Assembly (NCBI GenBank): GCA_016844955.1
Contig: JAERTH010000056.1
Location: forward strand, 1 to 43,893
Direction of reading: 5' to 3'
Length of the DNA: 43,893 bases
From: Fidelibacterota bacterium
Lineage (GTDB): Bacteria; Fidelibacterota; UBA8477; JABMPR01
Shown here: one piece after another, positions 43,232 through 43,893 of the stretch
How positions within the stretch are numbered: the first letter of the stretch is position 1
How the letters are laid out: the number at the start of each line of letters is the position of its first letter
Program-made: the position numbers and the translations under genes
Notes under the pieces: generated by a model
The model's input: the letters and a program-made list of their open reading frames with translations, nothing else
Database searches by the model: none
Told to the model about the DNA's origin: nothing

Positions 43232-43893
43232 ATGCCCTTAATCCAAGTTACCGACCTATATAAAATCTATCAGATGGGAAATACTGAAGTACGCGCACTC
43301 GATGGCGTATCGGTGTCCATTGAACAAAATGAATACCTGTCAATTATGGGTCCTTCCGGCTCGGGAAAATCCACCCTCATGAATCTATTGGGTTGTCTTG
43401 ACACACCCACTTCAGGTGATTTTTTTATGGATGGGATCAATGTAGCTTCCATGAGTGATGATGAACTGGCTCACATCCGTAACAAGAAAATTGGTTTTGT
43501 ATTCCAGACCTTTAACCTGCTTCCAAAATCAACCAGTTTACGCAATGTTGAGTTGCCACTCATTTACAATGGTGAAATCAAAGCAGCGGATCGCAAAGGA
43601 ATGGCTATTAAGGCCCTGGAACGGGTCAGCCTGGGTGATCGCGTAGATCATAAGCCCAATGAGCTTTCTGGTGGCCAGCGCCAACGCGTAGCAGTTGCCC
43701 GGGCACTGGTGAACAATCCAGCCATCATTCTGGCAGATGAGCCAACCGGTAACCTGGATTCAAAAACAGGTGAAGAAATTATGGCCCTTTTTGATGAATT
43801 ACACCAACAGGGCAACACCATCATTCTGGTTACTCACGAAGAGCATATCGCAGAACACGCCCATCGCGTTGTCCGCCTTCTGGATGGCAAAAT
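43232..43893 (+). CDS. MacB/LolD-type ABC transporter ATPase (3' end outside window)
   Basis: At least 220 residues, truncated by the window edge, probably missing only a few residues if it is a stand-alone ATPase. Walker [10 protein letters not shown] (40-48), Q-loop FQTFNLLP, signature LSGGQRQR (145-152), Walker [13 protein letters not shown] and H-loop VTHEEH are all intact; DEPTGNLD is characteristic of the MacB/LolD/FtsE class. TTTTAGGA lies upstream of the ATG. It should pair with a permease encoded just to the right and with the adaptor and TolC genes to the left as a MacAB-TolC-type exporter. Confidence 0.92.
   Translation, partial: MPLIQVTDLYKIYQMGNTEVRALDGVSVSIEQNEYLSIMGPSGSGKSTLMNLLGCLDTPTSGDFFMDGINVASMSDDELAHIRNKKIGFVFQTFNLLPKSTSLRNVELPLIYNGEIKAADRKGMAIKALERVSLGDRVDHKPNELSGGQRQRVAVARALVNNPAIILADEPTGNLDSKTGEEIMALFDELHQQGNTIILVTHEEHIAEHAHRVVRLLDGK

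Noticed and set aside
1..43893. rRNA, tRNA, transposase or phage genes
   Set aside because: None was recognised on reading both strands; short RNA genes could still be missed without a covariance search.

Overview
The window looks like chromosomal DNA of moderate G+C from a Gram-negative bacterium of the Fibrobacterota-Chlorobiota-Bacteroidota (FCB) superphylum. A Marinimicrobia, Calditrichota or Ignavibacteria-like lineage is plausible. The main clue is two very large exported proteins that end in YPNPFNP-type C-terminal sorting domains, the signature of type IX secretion cargo. Supporting clues are many lipoproteins, an outer-membrane efflux system (TolC, adaptor, ABC ATPase), a short AMP nucleosidase and an Eis-like acetyltransferase. 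No rRNA, tRNA, CRISPR array or transposase was found. The phylum is an inference; no marker gene fixes it.

Layout. 1-5670 (-): one uninterrupted reading frame of at least 1890 codons in which an AddA-type helicase-nuclease runs straight into an AddB-like part; it leaves the window on the left. 5822-9041 (-): pentapeptide-repeat membrane protein, lipoprotein, small membrane protein and zinc-ribbon protein. 9171-11486 (-): a tightly coupled trio, SugE/Gdx exporter, GH26-like lipoprotein and EamA transporter. 11623-18331 (-): lipoprotein, orphan histidine kinase with a Cys-rich PAS domain, then an NlpC/P60-barrel protein, an E2-acyltransferase-like protein and a 6-phosphogluconate-dehydrogenase-like oxidoreductase in close series, and an Eis-like acetyltransferase. 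18559-20745 (+): class A penicillin-binding protein, convergent with AMP nucleosidase. 21752-30111 (+): small lipoprotein and a ~2500-residue modular exported protein. A second exported protein (30209-33385, -) faces it across a shared bidirectional terminator. 33549-33998 (-): lone prepilin-like protein.

34411-35919 (-) is the most unusual accessory stretch. Three small unrelated genes each end in a diverged copy of the same motif with fixed internal spacing. They look like integron-type gene cassettes with attC-like sites, and no integrase is in view. 36066-39317 (+) is a GntR(YtrA)-ABC ATPase-permease-periplasmic protein operon with a visible promoter, an overlapping operator and a terminator. 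39363 to the right edge (+) holds a Yip1-family protein and then a TolC-adaptor-ATPase efflux operon, interrupted by a four-helix-bundle (23S IVS-type) gene flanked by inverted CAGAAG-rich repeats.

The strongest candidates for something new are the single-chain AddA-AddB fusion, the integrase-less attC-like cassette cluster, and the modular architecture of the giant exported protein, whose repeat inserts follow the order PPC-X-X-PPC before a dockerin-like and a cohesin-like domain.
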